64,000 nt of DNA, taken from contig JAZFSZ010000098.1 of NCBI GenBank assembly GCA_036446455.1, positions 1-64,000 of the forward strand. Direction: 5' to 3'. Shown here piece by piece: positions 17,809 through 26,881 of the stretch. The translations under genes were made by a program, and so were the position numbers. Position 1 is the stretch's first letter. Each line of letters opens with the position of its first letter. This DNA comes from JAZFSZ01 sp036446455. Its GTDB lineage: Bacteria; Pseudomonadota; Gammaproteobacteria; Acidiferrobacterales; JAJDNE01. Under the pieces are notes generated by a model. It worked only from the letters and a program-made list of their open reading frames with translations, searched no databases and was not told where the DNA came from.

Positions 17809-18423
17809 ATGATCGGCATCTTCGGCGGTACCTTCGATCCCATTCATTACGGCCACTTGCGGCCAGCAGCGGAAGTGGGGCAATTGCTGTCACTGGAAAA
17901 ACTGTTTCTTGTTCCAGCATCGGTACCGCCCCATCGACAAGCACCTGTCGCGACCGCCGAGCAGCGTTTACAGCTGATGCGATTGGCGGTAAGCGAGTTT
18001 CCGCAAATGGAGGTGGACGACTGCGAAATTCGGCGCGGCGGTATTTCCTATACCGTCGACACCCTGCGTCATTATCGACAACTGTATCCACAAACATCGC
18101 TATGTTTGTTGTTAGGGAGTGACGCTTTTGCCTCTATGCAATCGTGGCATCAGTGGCGGTCGCTGCTGACACTGGCACATCTTGTTGTGATGCAGCGTCC
18201 CCACCATGACGATGTGGTGCCGGAATGGAGCGAGGCGCGACTGATCAGACATGTTGATGGGTTAATGAATTCTGCATCGGGAAAGGTTTATATTCAGAAG
18301 GTCACCCCACAGGATATTTCGGCAACCGGGATTCGACAGGCCATCGCCGCAAAAAACGAGTTTGCCACTTTGCTACCGTCCCGGGTTTTGCAATACATCC
18401 AGAAGTACAACATATATGAGTAA
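17809..18423 (+). CDS. nadD: Nicotinate-mononucleotide adenylyltransferase
   Basis: NadD makes deamido-NAD from nicotinate mononucleotide and ATP. The 204-residue protein has the nucleotidyltransferase signature GGTFDPIHYGHLRPA at about 5-19 (H-x-G-H), LLLGSDAF in the middle and the C-terminal ISATGIRQAI (an ISSTxIR variant). Length is standard. It lies 29 nt after proA and seven bases before rsfS, so proA-nadD-rsfS-rlmH is likely one transcript. Confidence 0.95.
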   Translation: MIGIFGGTFDPIHYGHLRPAAEVGQLLSLEKLFLVPASVPPHRQAPVATAEQRLQLMRLAVSEFPQMEVDDCEIRRGGISYTVDTLRHYRQLYPQTSLCLLLGSDAFASMQSWHQWRSLLTLAHLVVMQRPHHDDVVPEWSEARLIRHVDGLMNSASGKVYIQKVTPQDISATGIRQAIAAKNEFATLLPSRVLQYIQKYNIYE

Positions 18424-18430
18424 CAAATAA

Positions 18431-18787
18431 ATGGATTCGGAAAAAATGCTACAAACAGTTTTGTCTGCGCTGGAAGATGCCAAGGCGCAGAATACTATCT
18501 CCATTGACGTGCGCAACGTTACCGATATTACGGACTATATGGTCATCGCCAGTGGTACCTCGAGCCGACACGTGAAATCAGTGGCTGGCAAGGTGGTGGG
18601 CACGCTTCAGGACGCCGGCAACAAACCGCTCGGTGTTGAAGGCGAAGACCAGGGCGAGTGGGTACTGGTCGATTTTGGAGACGTCATTTTGCACGTAATG
18701 CAACCAGTAACACGAGAGTACTATCAGTTGGAAAAGCTGTGGGGGCATGATGCGGTGGCTAAAAAGGCCAGCCACCCCGCCGAATAA
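18431..18787 (+). CDS. rsfS: Ribosomal silencing factor RsfS
   Basis: RsfS binds L14 on the 50S subunit and blocks subunit joining when nutrients are short. The 118-residue protein shows the family blocks DVRNVTDITDYMVIASGTSSRH (about 25-46, here quoted in part by its D-x-T-D-Y and SGTSxRH residues), GVEGEDQGEWVLVDFGD and HVMQPxTREYYQLEKLW. Start ATG at 18431 immediately after nadD. Length is typical. Confidence 0.94.
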   Translation: MDSEKMLQTVLSALEDAKAQNTISIDVRNVTDITDYMVIASGTSSRHVKSVAGKVVGTLQDAGNKPLGVEGEDQGEWVLVDFGDVILHVMQPVTREYYQLEKLWGHDAVAKKASHPAE

Positions 18788-18811
18788 TAATACCTGGCCT
18801 GCGGACAGACG

Positions 18812-19285
18812 ATGCGCATCCATATTATTTCGGTCGGTACCCGAATGCCGAAATGGGTGAAAACGGCCTGTGAAGAGTATGCCCGGCGACTGCCTCCTCA
18901 CTGCCGGTTTGAAATCAGGGAGATCGGCGCCGGAAAACGGCTCAAAGGCAGTGATATTAAACGGGTAATGCGTGATGAAGGCGAGCGCATCCTGGCGGCC
19001 CTGCCGAAAGACTGTGACGTCATTGCACTGGAGCGCACGGGCAGACAGATCAATACCATTTATGTGGCAGAGCAGATGAAGCAGTGGCTTTCAGGCGGAC
19101 GCAATATCGCTCTGCTGATCGGCGGGCCTGAGGGGCTGTCGGAAGCGTGTCTTGAGCGGGCGGACACGCAGTGGTCACTGTCGGCGCTGACACTGGCCCA
19201 CCCCGTGGTCAGGGTGGTGCTGGCCGAACAGCTTTATCGTGCCTGGAGCATCCTTGAGAATCGTCCATACCATCGGGGTGACTAA
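18812..19285 (+). CDS. rlmH: 23S rRNA (pseudouridine1915-N3)-methyltransferase RlmH
   Basis: RlmH is a SPOUT methyltransferase that modifies pseudouridine 1915 in helix 69 of 23S rRNA. The 157-residue protein has the knot region with LLIGGPEGLS (about 102-111) and the conserved end SLSALTLAHPVVRVVLAEQLYRAWSI followed by N-x-PYHR. Length is close to the family norm of about 155. It follows rsfS by 24 nt, the conserved order. Confidence 0.95.
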   Translation: MRIHIISVGTRMPKWVKTACEEYARRLPPHCRFEIREIGAGKRLKGSDIKRVMRDEGERILAALPKDCDVIALERTGRQINTIYVAEQMKQWLSGGRNIALLIGGPEGLSEACLERADTQWSLSALTLAHPVVRVVLAEQLYRAWSILENRPYHRGD

Positions 19286-19288
19286 AAG

Positions 19289-19421
19289 GATGTTGAAAAA
19301 GTCATTCCGTGGACTTTCCGGAAGCGGGAAAATGCGGTTCCCCGTTTGCTCTCATCTCTGAAGACTTGTCGTCATAAGAGATGACAATACATCTATGTAT
19401 TGCAGGCAGGCTGTTGAAAAA
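19289..19421. repeat. Structured intergenic element: TGTTGAAAAA direct repeats enclosing two inverted repeats
   Basis: Between rlmH and maf, TGTTGAAAAA occurs at 19291-19300 and again at 19412-19421. Between them lie an inverted repeat TCATCTCT (19352-19359) / AGAGATGA (19377-19384) and, immediately after, a tight palindrome CAATACAT-CT-ATGTATTG (19385-19402). The spacing suggests a small repeat element or an insertion-sequence remnant, or a terminator/operator region. Not matched to a named family. Confidence 0.4.
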
Positions 19422-19514
19422 CACCGTTTTAGTTAACCTGCTATACCGGCTATCCCCTGAATGGCAAACCTGCAAGCACGCAGCGCCAAGGACGTTTATA
19501 CTTGGGGTTCGTGA

Positions 19515-20159
19515 TTGTTCGGCATCCAAAACCCGTTGACAGAAGTGAACCCAGACTCCGATAGCCCCGACTTGAAGCAAATTACTGTTTATCTGGCCTC
19601 AGCCTCTCCGCGTCGAAGGCAATTGCTACAGCAGGCGGGTGTTCATTTTCAGGTCATCTTGCCCGACATTGATGAAGTGGTGAAGTCTAAGGAATCAGCA
19701 GAAGAGTTTGTGATGCGAATGGCGCTGGAAAAGGCGCAGGCAGGGCTGGCACTGGTAATCAAGGAAAACCGGCCTCTTGCCCCGGTGCTGGGTGCCGACA
19801 CCTGCATCGTTCTGGAAAACGAAATTATCGGCAAACCGGGTAGTCGAGCGGAAGGTATTCGTATGCTGACAAGACTGGCAGGACGGTCTCACGAGGTCTT
19901 GACCGGTGTTGCCCTGGTGGAAGAGGAGAACATCCAGCAGGCACTCAGTCGTAGCCGGGTTGTATTCGTACCCTTGTCTGCAAAAGAGATCGAAGACTAC
20001 TGGGAGAGTGGTGAACCGGTCGGTAAGGCAGGCGCTTATGCCATTCAGGGTAAGGCAGGCGCCTTCGTTGAGCGCATCGAGGGCAGCTATACGGGAATTG
20101 TTGGATTGCCGCTCAATGATATTGTTAGCATGATTAAAAAAACTGGCGCGAGATCGTGA
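19515..20159 (+). CDS. maf: Maf-family nucleoside triphosphate pyrophosphatase
   Basis: Maf proteins hydrolyse non-canonical or selected nucleotides (dTTP/UTP in the YhdE branch) to monophosphates. The core has YLASASPRRRQLLQQAG, the Asp in LGADTCIVLENEIIGKP and the C-terminal YAIQGKAGAFVERIEGSYTGIVGLPL. The open frame is 214 residues from a TTG at 19515 with GGGG seven bases upstream, but family proteins usually begin about 20 residues later, so a GTG near 19548 or TTG near 19572 is also possible. Its stop overlaps the rng GTG start. maf-rng-yhdP is conserved. Confidence 0.9.
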   Translation: MFGIQNPLTEVNPDSDSPDLKQITVYLASASPRRRQLLQQAGVHFQVILPDIDEVVKSKESAEEFVMRMALEKAQAGLALVIKENRPLAPVLGADTCIVLENEIIGKPGSRAEGIRMLTRLAGRSHEVLTGVALVEEENIQQALSRSRVVFVPLSAKEIEDYWESGEPVGKAGAYAIQGKAGAFVERIEGSYTGIVGLPLNDIVSMIKKTGARS

Positions 20160-21619
20160 GCGAAGAAATTCTAATAAATGTAACACCACAAGAAACACGA
20201 ATTGCGATTGTGGAAAATGGTGTTCTGCAGGAAGTCCATGTCGAGCGTACCAGCAATCGCGGCATCGTTGGTAATATCTACAAGGGCAAGGTGGTGCGCA
20301 ACCTGCCGGGTATGCAAGCGGCATTTGTTGAAATCGGTCTTAAGCGCACTGCTTTCCTGCATGCGGCCGACGTGTTTACGCCTGATACCGCAGTGAATGG
20401 CCAGACTGAACCTCCGCCCATAAACGAGTTGTTGCACGAAGGGCAGGAGGTGCTGGTACAGGTATTAAAGGACCCACTTGGGACCAAGGGTGCGCGCCTC
20501 ACTATGCACATTACCTTGCCAGCACGACATCTGGTTTATTTGCCGTCTTCAAACCACATCGGTGTATCGCAAAAGATAGAAGACGATGAAACCCGCGAAC
20601 GTTTGCGACAGATTGTGAAATCCGCGGTTGAGGGAGACGAACAGGGTGGATACATTCTGCGCACCATGGCGGAGAATGCGACAGAAGAAGAGCTAAAAGT
20701 CGATATCCGCTATTTGCGCAAGATCTGGAATATTGCCAGAGCCAGGAGCGAGAAGATTCCAGTATCGATGCTGGTGCATGAAGACTTGCCGCTGGCGATG
20801 CGGGCCATGCGTGATATTGTTAGCAGTGCAACCGAACAGGTGCGAATTGACTCGCGTGAGACGTTCCAGAAGGCACAGGAGTTTGTGAGCGAATTTATTC
20901 CCGAACTGGATACCCGCATTCAGTACTATCCCGGAGAGCGCCCCATTTTTGATCTCTATTCCGTCGAAGACGAGATTCAGAAGGCACTGGAACGCAAGGT
21001 ACTGCTCAAATCGGGTGGTTATCTGATTTTCGATCAGACCGAGGCGATGACAACAGTCGATGTGAATACCGGAGCCTACGTGGGAAGAAAGAATCTGGAA
21101 GAGACGCTGCTAAAAACCAATCTCGAAGCTGCGCAGGCCATTGCACGGCAATTACGATTGCGTAATCTCGGCGGCATCATCATTATCGATTTTATTGATA
21201 TGAATGATGATGAACACAAGCGTATGGTCATGCGTGCATTGGAAAAATGGATATCACGCGACCGCAGCAAGGTGCATCTGACGCAGATATCGCAATTGGG
21301 GCTGGTCGAGCTGACGCGCAAGCGAACCCGTGAGAGTCTCGAGCACGTACTCTGTGAACCCTGCAGTGTATGTGGCGGGCGCAGCATGTTGAAAACGGCC
21401 CAGACCGTGTGTTATGAAATTTTCAGGGAGATATTGCGGGAGGCCAGGCAGTTTGGTGGCGACCAGTATCTCGTAATCGGGTCCCAGTCTGTTATTGATA
21501 TGCTGCTGGATGAAGAGGCTGAAGGTTTGGAAAAACTGCAGGAGTTTATTGATAAGCCAATCAACCTGCAGGTGGAGCCACTTTATCAGTCGGAACAATA
21601 TGATGTGGTTCTGGTCTGA
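20156..21619 (+). CDS. rng: Ribonuclease G
   Basis: RNase G is an endoribonuclease that matures the 16S rRNA 5' end and degrades some mRNAs. The 487-residue protein has an N-terminal S1 domain (about 35-125, NIYKGKVVRNLPGMQAAFVE), the catalytic DNase-I-like region with metal-binding Asp in TTVDVNTGAYVGRK (about 301-314) and IIIDFIDM, and the zinc-link Cys pair in CEPCSVCGG (about 401-409). The C-terminal scaffold of RNase E is absent, which separates it from RNase E. GTG start overlaps maf by four bases. Confidence 0.95.
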   Translation: MSEEILINVTPQETRIAIVENGVLQEVHVERTSNRGIVGNIYKGKVVRNLPGMQAAFVEIGLKRTAFLHAADVFTPDTAVNGQTEPPPINELLHEGQEVLVQVLKDPLGTKGARLTMHITLPARHLVYLPSSNHIGVSQKIEDDETRERLRQIVKSAVEGDEQGGYILRTMAENATEEELKVDIRYLRKIWNIARARSEKIPVSMLVHEDLPLAMRAMRDIVSSATEQVRIDSRETFQKAQEFVSEFIPELDTRIQYYPGERPIFDLYSVEDEIQKALERKVLLKSGGYLIFDQTEAMTTVDVNTGAYVGRKNLEETLLKTNLEAAQAIARQLRLRNLGGIIIIDFIDMNDDEHKRMVMRALEKWISRDRSKVHLTQISQLGLVELTRKRTRESLEHVLCEPCSVCGGRSMLKTAQTVCYEIFREILREARQFGGDQYLVIGSQSVIDMLLDEEAEGLEKLQEFIDKPINLQVEPLYQSEQYDVVLV

Positions 21620-21670
21620 TTTCATGACCATGCGAACTCACAATTACTCTCCTCTATTGACAGGTAGGGT

Positions 21671-24600
21671 ATGAGACGCAGGCTTTTGCGTGCCGCAGGT
21701 TTTGCCTCGCGATGGATGTCTTATGCCGGGGCGGCAGTGCTGTTGTTGGGCGTAGTCAGCTATGTCGCCGCACGTTTGTGGTTGCCGTCGCTACTGGTTG
21801 ACAAATCCCGGATTGAAAAATCTTTAACCGATCTGTCGGGTCAGACCGTCCAGATTGAACATATACAGCCTCACTGGGACGGTATCTTTCCCGGTGTTGC
21901 GGTGAGCGGTGTCAGGGTGTTTTCCGGGAATGCGCGCAGCCCCTCGATTATTCTGGAGCAGGTGCGCGTCACCATTTCCCTCCTGTCCCTGTTGCAAGGC
22001 AAGTTCGGTATCCATCGTCTGGTGGTGGTACGTCCGCATATTGCACTTGAGCGACTGGCAGACAATCGATTCCGCATTAGTGGCTACACCACCAGTGGGT
22101 CCCGGGCCAGGACACCGAACGGTCGGTTTATAGAGTGGCTGTTTGAACAAAAAGAGCTGACTATCGAAGACGGTACGTTGCAATGGCTGGATCACAAGGC
22201 GAGCAAGCCTGAACCTTATTATTTACTCGGTGTGAATCTGTCCCTGTCCAATGCAGGTCAGCGTCATCGTCTGGTATTTAATGCCGATTTCCCCGCTGAT
22301 CTTTGTATCCATTGTGCAATTGATATTGATATCGAGGGCAATCCACTGCTGGGTGATGACTGGGGTGGGCGTGTCACAATCAATGCCGTCGGCCTGGATC
22401 TCGCCGGTCTGCCGGAGGCGGTGAAAAACAGTTTGCCACCTATGTTGAAAGGACGTTTTGATCTGCAACTCAGTACCCAATGGGTACATGGTCGCCTGCG
22501 CGTGGCCCAGGGCAACATCGATGCTTTTGGACTACGTATTCCGGCATTGGTGTCCAAAGAGCCATTGTTAGTGGATCGTTTGCGTGGTTATGTGCGCTGG
22601 CAGGGCAAGGCGGGGGGTTGGCGCATGGATGTTGATAATGCGTTGATCGGACTCGGTGGAGAGCCGTGGTCGGCAGGTCACTTGCGGCTGGACCATAACC
22701 CCGATATCACCCACGCGCGTATACAACATGTTTCCGTTGACCAACTGGTTAGCTTCAGCCGCCATTTCGATGTGCCGCAGAGGGTACGTTTCTACCTCGA
22801 TGGATTAAATCCATCTGGTAGCATCAATGACTTGCTGATCAAGTGGGATCGTCGTGCCGATGCGGAATCGAGGTTCTATCTCAAATCACGATTGTCGAAT
22901 ATCACCGTCCGCCAATTTGGCAAGCTGCCGGGCATCGAGGGGCTCAGCGGACGTCTGGTGTTGGCGCCGACCCGTGGTGACTTGTATCTAGATACGCGCG
23001 ATGGCTCGCTGAGTTTGCCCCATGTTTTCCGTGAGAAAATTTCTGTCCGGCGTCTTCTGGGGCAGGTTCACTGGGATAAAAGGGAGGACCACTGGGAGAT
23101 TACCGCACAGGATATTCGCCTGACGGGTGACGCCGTGGCGCGAGGCAATCTGTTATTGCGGCTGCCATTTGACCGCACCTCTCCCCATCTCAAGCTACGC
23201 TTTGATTTCAATAGTGCCAATATCAGGACCGCCGGCAAGTACTACCCGGTTAATCGAATGCGTCCCACACTGCTGGACTGGTTGGACAAATCGGTTATCT
23301 CCGGTTACGGCGTCCGCGGTCATGTGGTGCTCGATGGCGAGATGCGCAAATTCCCCTTTCGTGATGGCAGTGGCACGTTTGAGGTACGGGCAGATATCAG
23401 GGATGCGGTGTTTAATTATCTCGACGGCTGGACACCCGTTACCGGCGCCGAGCTCACTCTATTATTCCGTGGGCCAGCCATGCTGATTACGGCCCACTCT
23501 GGCTGGATCGACGATCTCGCGATCCGCGACGTAGTCGTACAAAAACAGGACCTGAGGAATCGACAGGAACCGATCAAGGTCTCCATGCGAGCAACGGGTC
23601 CGGCCGAGGCGACCCTGGCGGTGTTACGCGCATCCCCCATGGCAACACGAAACGACGTCTGGAGGCGATTCCTGGCACCTGGACTAGAGGCCCAGGGGCC
23701 CGGTGCGTTAACCATGCAAATCACGATATTCCCCACCCGGCCAAAAGAAATGCGTTTGCAGGGTGAGTATCGTTTTCAGGGCAGTCAAATCGATACCCCA
23801 ATCGCCGGTTTTCAGTTAAAAAATGTTCATGGCCATATTCGATTCGACGAGAAAGGGATTATCGACGGCAGGCTTGATTCCACTTTCCTGGGTGAACCGA
23901 CTGCAATTGCGGTTCTGGGCAAACAGGGCAAGGATCAGTCACGGACCGTGTTTCGTGTCAGCGGCGTGTTAAGCGCAAAAGGTCTTGCCGATCATTTTGG
24001 TGGTGGGCTGGATAAATTTCTTTCCGGGCGTGCCGTGTGGGACGGCGAGCTGGAGTTCACCGGCCATGGGCCCCAGTTTTTTATCCGTTCCGATCTGGCC
24101 GGCATGCAAACCGCCTTGCCCGAGCCCTACCGCAATCTGGGAACGAAAACACCACAAGTGGTTCTGGAAACGATAGAGAGCGACCGCAACGCCCATCGCA
24201 TGCGCGTCCAGCTGGGCAGCAACAGTCATGGTGTGCTGGATTTCAAAAACAGCGGAGCACGCTGGCGTTTTGCAGGCGGCCACATTGCGCTGGGGGAGAC
24301 CCAGGTCGAGGTGCCGACCCACGAGGGCTTGCACGTTAGTCTGGCAGCAAGACATCTCAACGGCGATGCCTGGGCCGCTCTGTTTTCAGGTGCTGGCGAA
24401 GGGGGGTTACCGGAATTTGTGTGGCAACTGGGCGCCACGGCAGAAGCGCTGGAAATATACGGCCGTCGTGCCGGAAAATTTCAACTCAATCTCATGCGCC
24501 AGAAAGGTGGTTGGCAAGGCGTCATCGGTGGCGATACCCTGGAAGGCAAGATCCGGCTGTTGACCGGTGATAACGGCCGCATTGATCTCGACCTGAACCG

Positions 24601-25489
24601 ACTGCGACTACCGCCGCAATTAGAGGCGAAACATCGCCAGCGTCTTGATCCACGTGATTTTCCCACACTTGCGATCAAGGCGCGGAAATTCCAGGTGGGG
24701 AAAGCGGATCTGGGCGCGCTGGATTTTTGGGGTGCGCATACTGATATCGGCTGGAAAATCCTGCATTTCAATCTGGAACGCCCGGAGATGCGCCTGTTTG
24801 CCGATGGCAGCTGGTATTACGTTGTCGGTCACGACTCCGTGGAAATGGAGTTGCAGTTAATCAGTGACAACATGGGCAAGACGCTAGCGGCACTGGGTTT
24901 GAAAGACCAGATGCATAAAGGCAAAGTCGACCTGAAGATTGATCTACGCTGGCGCGAGGACAGCAAACGACCGGGTCTGTCAAATATGGATGGCAAAATT
25001 GAATTGTCGGTCAAGGATGGATCGCTACTGGATGTCAAAGAGGGTATCGCGCGCCTCGCGGGTGCGCTCAATCTTTCCTCGTTTGGCAAATACTTGACAC
25101 TCAATTTTGATCCAGCCATCGGTAAAGGTTTCGTCTTCAGTGATATCTCCGGCCGCATCGCAATTAAAAATGGTGATGCCTATACTGATGCCTTTTCCGT
25201 GCGTGGATCAGCGGCAGATATTATTATCCGTGGGCGCATCGGGCTGGTGAAAGAAGATTTCGATCTGGTAGCGGATATCTATCCAGACCTGCGAGGCGGG
25301 GTCACCGTGGCTGCTGGCTGGTTGTGGGGGCCGGCAACAGCGGCATGGATTCTTGCGATTCAAGAGTTGTTGAAGAAGGAAATCGCCGAGGGCACGCGCA
25401 TTACCTACAACATTACCGGGAAATGGCAATCCCCCAAGATCGTAAAGCATATACGTAAACCCGCGGTTAACGAGGAATCTGATGAATAG
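21671..25489 (+). CDS. yhdP: YhdP family AsmA-like protein
   Basis: YhdP is an inner-membrane-anchored, periplasm-spanning repeating-beta-groove protein of the AsmA group, implicated with TamB and YdbH in phospholipid transport to the outer membrane. The 1272-residue protein has one N-terminal membrane helix (about 18-40), a very long beta-rich periplasmic region, and the conserved C-terminal domain with a GRIGLVKEDFDLVADIYPDL-type stretch and a hydrophobic segment at about 1210-1235. Length is typical. It lies 51 nt after rng. Confidence 0.92.
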   Translation: MRRRLLRAAGFASRWMSYAGAAVLLLGVVSYVAARLWLPSLLVDKSRIEKSLTDLSGQTVQIEHIQPHWDGIFPGVAVSGVRVFSGNARSPSIILEQVRVTISLLSLLQGKFGIHRLVVVRPHIALERLADNRFRISGYTTSGSRARTPNGRFIEWLFEQKELTIEDGTLQWLDHKASKPEPYYLLGVNLSLSNAGQRHRLVFNADFPADLCIHCAIDIDIEGNPLLGDDWGGRVTINAVGLDLAGLPEAVKNSLPPMLKGRFDLQLSTQWVHGRLRVAQGNIDAFGLRIPALVSKEPLLVDRLRGYVRWQGKAGGWRMDVDNALIGLGGEPWSAGHLRLDHNPDITHARIQHVSVDQLVSFSRHFDVPQRVRFYLDGLNPSGSINDLLIKWDRRADAESRFYLKSRLSNITVRQFGKLPGIEGLSGRLVLAPTRGDLYLDTRDGSLSLPHVFREKISVRRLLGQVHWDKREDHWEITAQDIRLTGDAVARGNLLLRLPFDRTSPHLKLRFDFNSANIRTAGKYYPVNRMRPTLLDWLDKSVISGYGVRGHVVLDGEMRKFPFRDGSGTFEVRADIRDAVFNYLDGWTPVTGAELTLLFRGPAMLITAHSGWIDDLAIRDVVVQKQDLRNRQEPIKVSMRATGPAEATLAVLRASPMATRNDVWRRFLAPGLEAQGPGALTMQITIFPTRPKEMRLQGEYRFQGSQIDTPIAGFQLKNVHGHIRFDEKGIIDGRLDSTFLGEPTAIAVLGKQGKDQSRTVFRVSGVLSAKGLADHFGGGLDKFLSGRAVWDGELEFTGHGPQFFIRSDLAGMQTALPEPYRNLGTKTPQVVLETIESDRNAHRMRVQLGSNSHGVLDFKNSGARWRFAGGHIALGETQVEVPTHEGLHVSLAARHLNGDAWAALFSGAGEGGLPEFVWQLGATAEALEIYGRRAGKFQLNLMRQKGGWQGVIGGDTLEGKIRLLTGDNGRIDLDLNRLRLPPQLEAKHRQRLDPRDFPTLAIKARKFQVGKADLGALDFWGAHTDIGWKILHFNLERPEMRLFADGSWYYVVGHDSVEMELQLISDNMGKTLAALGLKDQMHKGKVDLKIDLRWREDSKRPGLSNMDGKIELSVKDGSLLDVKEGIARLAGALNLSSFGKYLTLNFDPAIGKGFVFSDISGRIAIKNGDAYTDAFSVRGSAADIIIRGRIGLVKEDFDLVADIYPDLRGGVTVAAGWLWGPATAAWILAIQELLKKEIAEGTRITYNITGKWQSPKIVKHIRKPAVNEESDE

Positions 25490-25539
25490 GCAACCGCGCG
25501 GTGCTAAAGTAAGGTGTTGAAGCGGGGATGTCGGGGTTG

Positions 25540-25878
25540 ATGAAAACAGCCGGTATTTTTCGATGGCTGGTGTTGGCGGGCATGAGCTGCGGTGCAATGG
25601 TTGCCCACGCAGATGGTTTCGAGATCAGTGCTGAACAGTGGGCGAGACCCAGAAGCGGCGAACGCATCGTTGCATTGATATCGCTTCAAAAACTGGTGCG
25701 GCATCTGGATGAGCGAGCGGCCGCGGTGGTGATCATACGTTATGCCGGTGGAGATGAAGGCCTGTTATGGGCAGAAGAATTGCGTGGCTGGTTTGTTGCC
25801 CTGGGGATACCGGGTGACCGGTTGCGGTTGCGCGCTGGTTTGCCGGCCCGCGATCGATTGGTGCTGGAAATGGAATAA
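25540..25878 (+). CDS. Small secreted protein of unknown function
   Basis: I do not recognise the family. The 112-residue product has a good signal peptide (MKTAGIFRWLVLAGMSCGAM, cleavage after AHA) and a compact mature domain with the order helix (ALISLQKLVRHLDE), strand (AAVVIIRYAG), helix (LLWAEELRGWFVALG) and an Arg-rich end (GDRLRLRAGLPARDRL). That strand-helix order faintly recalls the peptidoglycan-binding OmpA C-domain core, but the domain is too short to assign. An ATG four codons earlier (25528) is also possible; the chosen ATG gives a cleaner signal n-region and ribosome-site spacing. It sits between yhdP and the nitrilase gene, 36 nt before the latter. Confidence 0.65.
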   Translation: MKTAGIFRWLVLAGMSCGAMVAHADGFEISAEQWARPRSGERIVALISLQKLVRHLDERAAAVVIIRYAGGDEGLLWAEELRGWFVALGIPGDRLRLRAGLPARDRLVLEME

Positions 25879-25914
25879 ATTTGGAAACCGAATAAGTAGC
25901 GACAGGAGCAGGAT

Positions 25915-26739
25915 TTGAAATTAGCAGCTGCAATTCAAATGGCGTCGGGTCCAAATTTGGGGGCCAACTTGACGGAGGCCAGCCGGCTGATCGCCAGCGC
26001 CGCCAGTTCAGGCGCCGGTCTGGTGGTGCTGCCCGAAAACTTTGCGTTGATGCCGATGAAAGAGTCAGATCGTCTGCAGGTAGCTGAGCCCCATGGTGAC
26101 GGCCAGCTTCAGGATTTCCTGGCCACCCATGCACGTGAGCACGGCCTGTGGATCGTCGGTGGCACCATTCCCGTTACAGCAAACGATAAGCAGAAAGTAT
26201 GTCCCGCATGCCTTGTCTACAATGACAAAGGCGAGAATGTCGCGCGTTATGACAAGATGCATCTGTTTGATGTGAATCTTGAGAATGGCGAGGAATATCA
26301 TGAATCGGCTAACCAGGAACCGGGTGATCAGACTGTGGTTATCGATACACCATTTGGGAAACTGGGCCTGGCGGTTTGCTATGATTTGCGTTTTCCCGAA
26401 CTGTTTCGTCGCATGCTCGATGAGGGAGCCGAGCTCTTTGCCGTTCCCTCGGCGTTTACCGAAATTACAGGTAAGGCGCATTGGGAAGTGCTGGTGCGCG
26501 CCCGTGCCATTGAAAATCTGGCCTACGTGATTGCTGCCGATCAAGGTGGTTACCATGTCAACGGTCGTGAAACCCATGGCGACAGCATGATTGTCGGCCC
26601 CTGGGGTTTGATACATGATCGTCTGGCGCGCGGTTCCGGTGTCGTGATCGCTGAGATTGATCTCAAACGCATAACATCCATACGCAACAGTCTTCCCAGT
26701 ATCCAGCACCGCCGCATACGATTCGAGCATAGCGTCTGA
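25915..26739 (+). CDS. Nitrilase-superfamily amidohydrolase (Nit1/deaminated glutathione amidase-like)
   Basis: The 274-residue protein is a carbon-nitrogen hydrolase with the Glu-Lys-Cys triad at Glu41 (VVLPENF), Lys114 (RYDKMHLFD) and Cys155 (GLAVCYDLRFPELF). Motifs around the Cys (CYDLRFPELFR) and HWEVLVRARAIEN are those of the Nit1/NitR branch, whose members repair deaminated glutathione. Start is TTG at 25915 with AGGAGCAGG just upstream. Placement after yhdP and rng is common in gammaproteobacteria. Substrate is inferred from the subfamily only. Confidence 0.88.
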   Translation: MKLAAAIQMASGPNLGANLTEASRLIASAASSGAGLVVLPENFALMPMKESDRLQVAEPHGDGQLQDFLATHAREHGLWIVGGTIPVTANDKQKVCPACLVYNDKGENVARYDKMHLFDVNLENGEEYHESANQEPGDQTVVIDTPFGKLGLAVCYDLRFPELFRRMLDEGAELFAVPSAFTEITGKAHWEVLVRARAIENLAYVIAADQGGYHVNGRETHGDSMIVGPWGLIHDRLARGSGVVIAEIDLKRITSIRNSLPSIQHRRIRFEHSV

Positions 26740-26881
26740 CGTCGTCAGCGCGCCATCACTTCACTTTTTAAGGTAAATGACCCTACGTGTTTATCCACGC
26801 ATGGCAATGTTAAGATTGTTATACACTGAGTAGATCGGAACTCACTGAATCCAATAACAATGATGTATCGGCAATCGACAC

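Noticed and set aside
26740..26881. Possible M-box magnesium riboswitch before mgtE
   Set aside because: The 142-nt leader shows no recognisable M-box core and is short for one.
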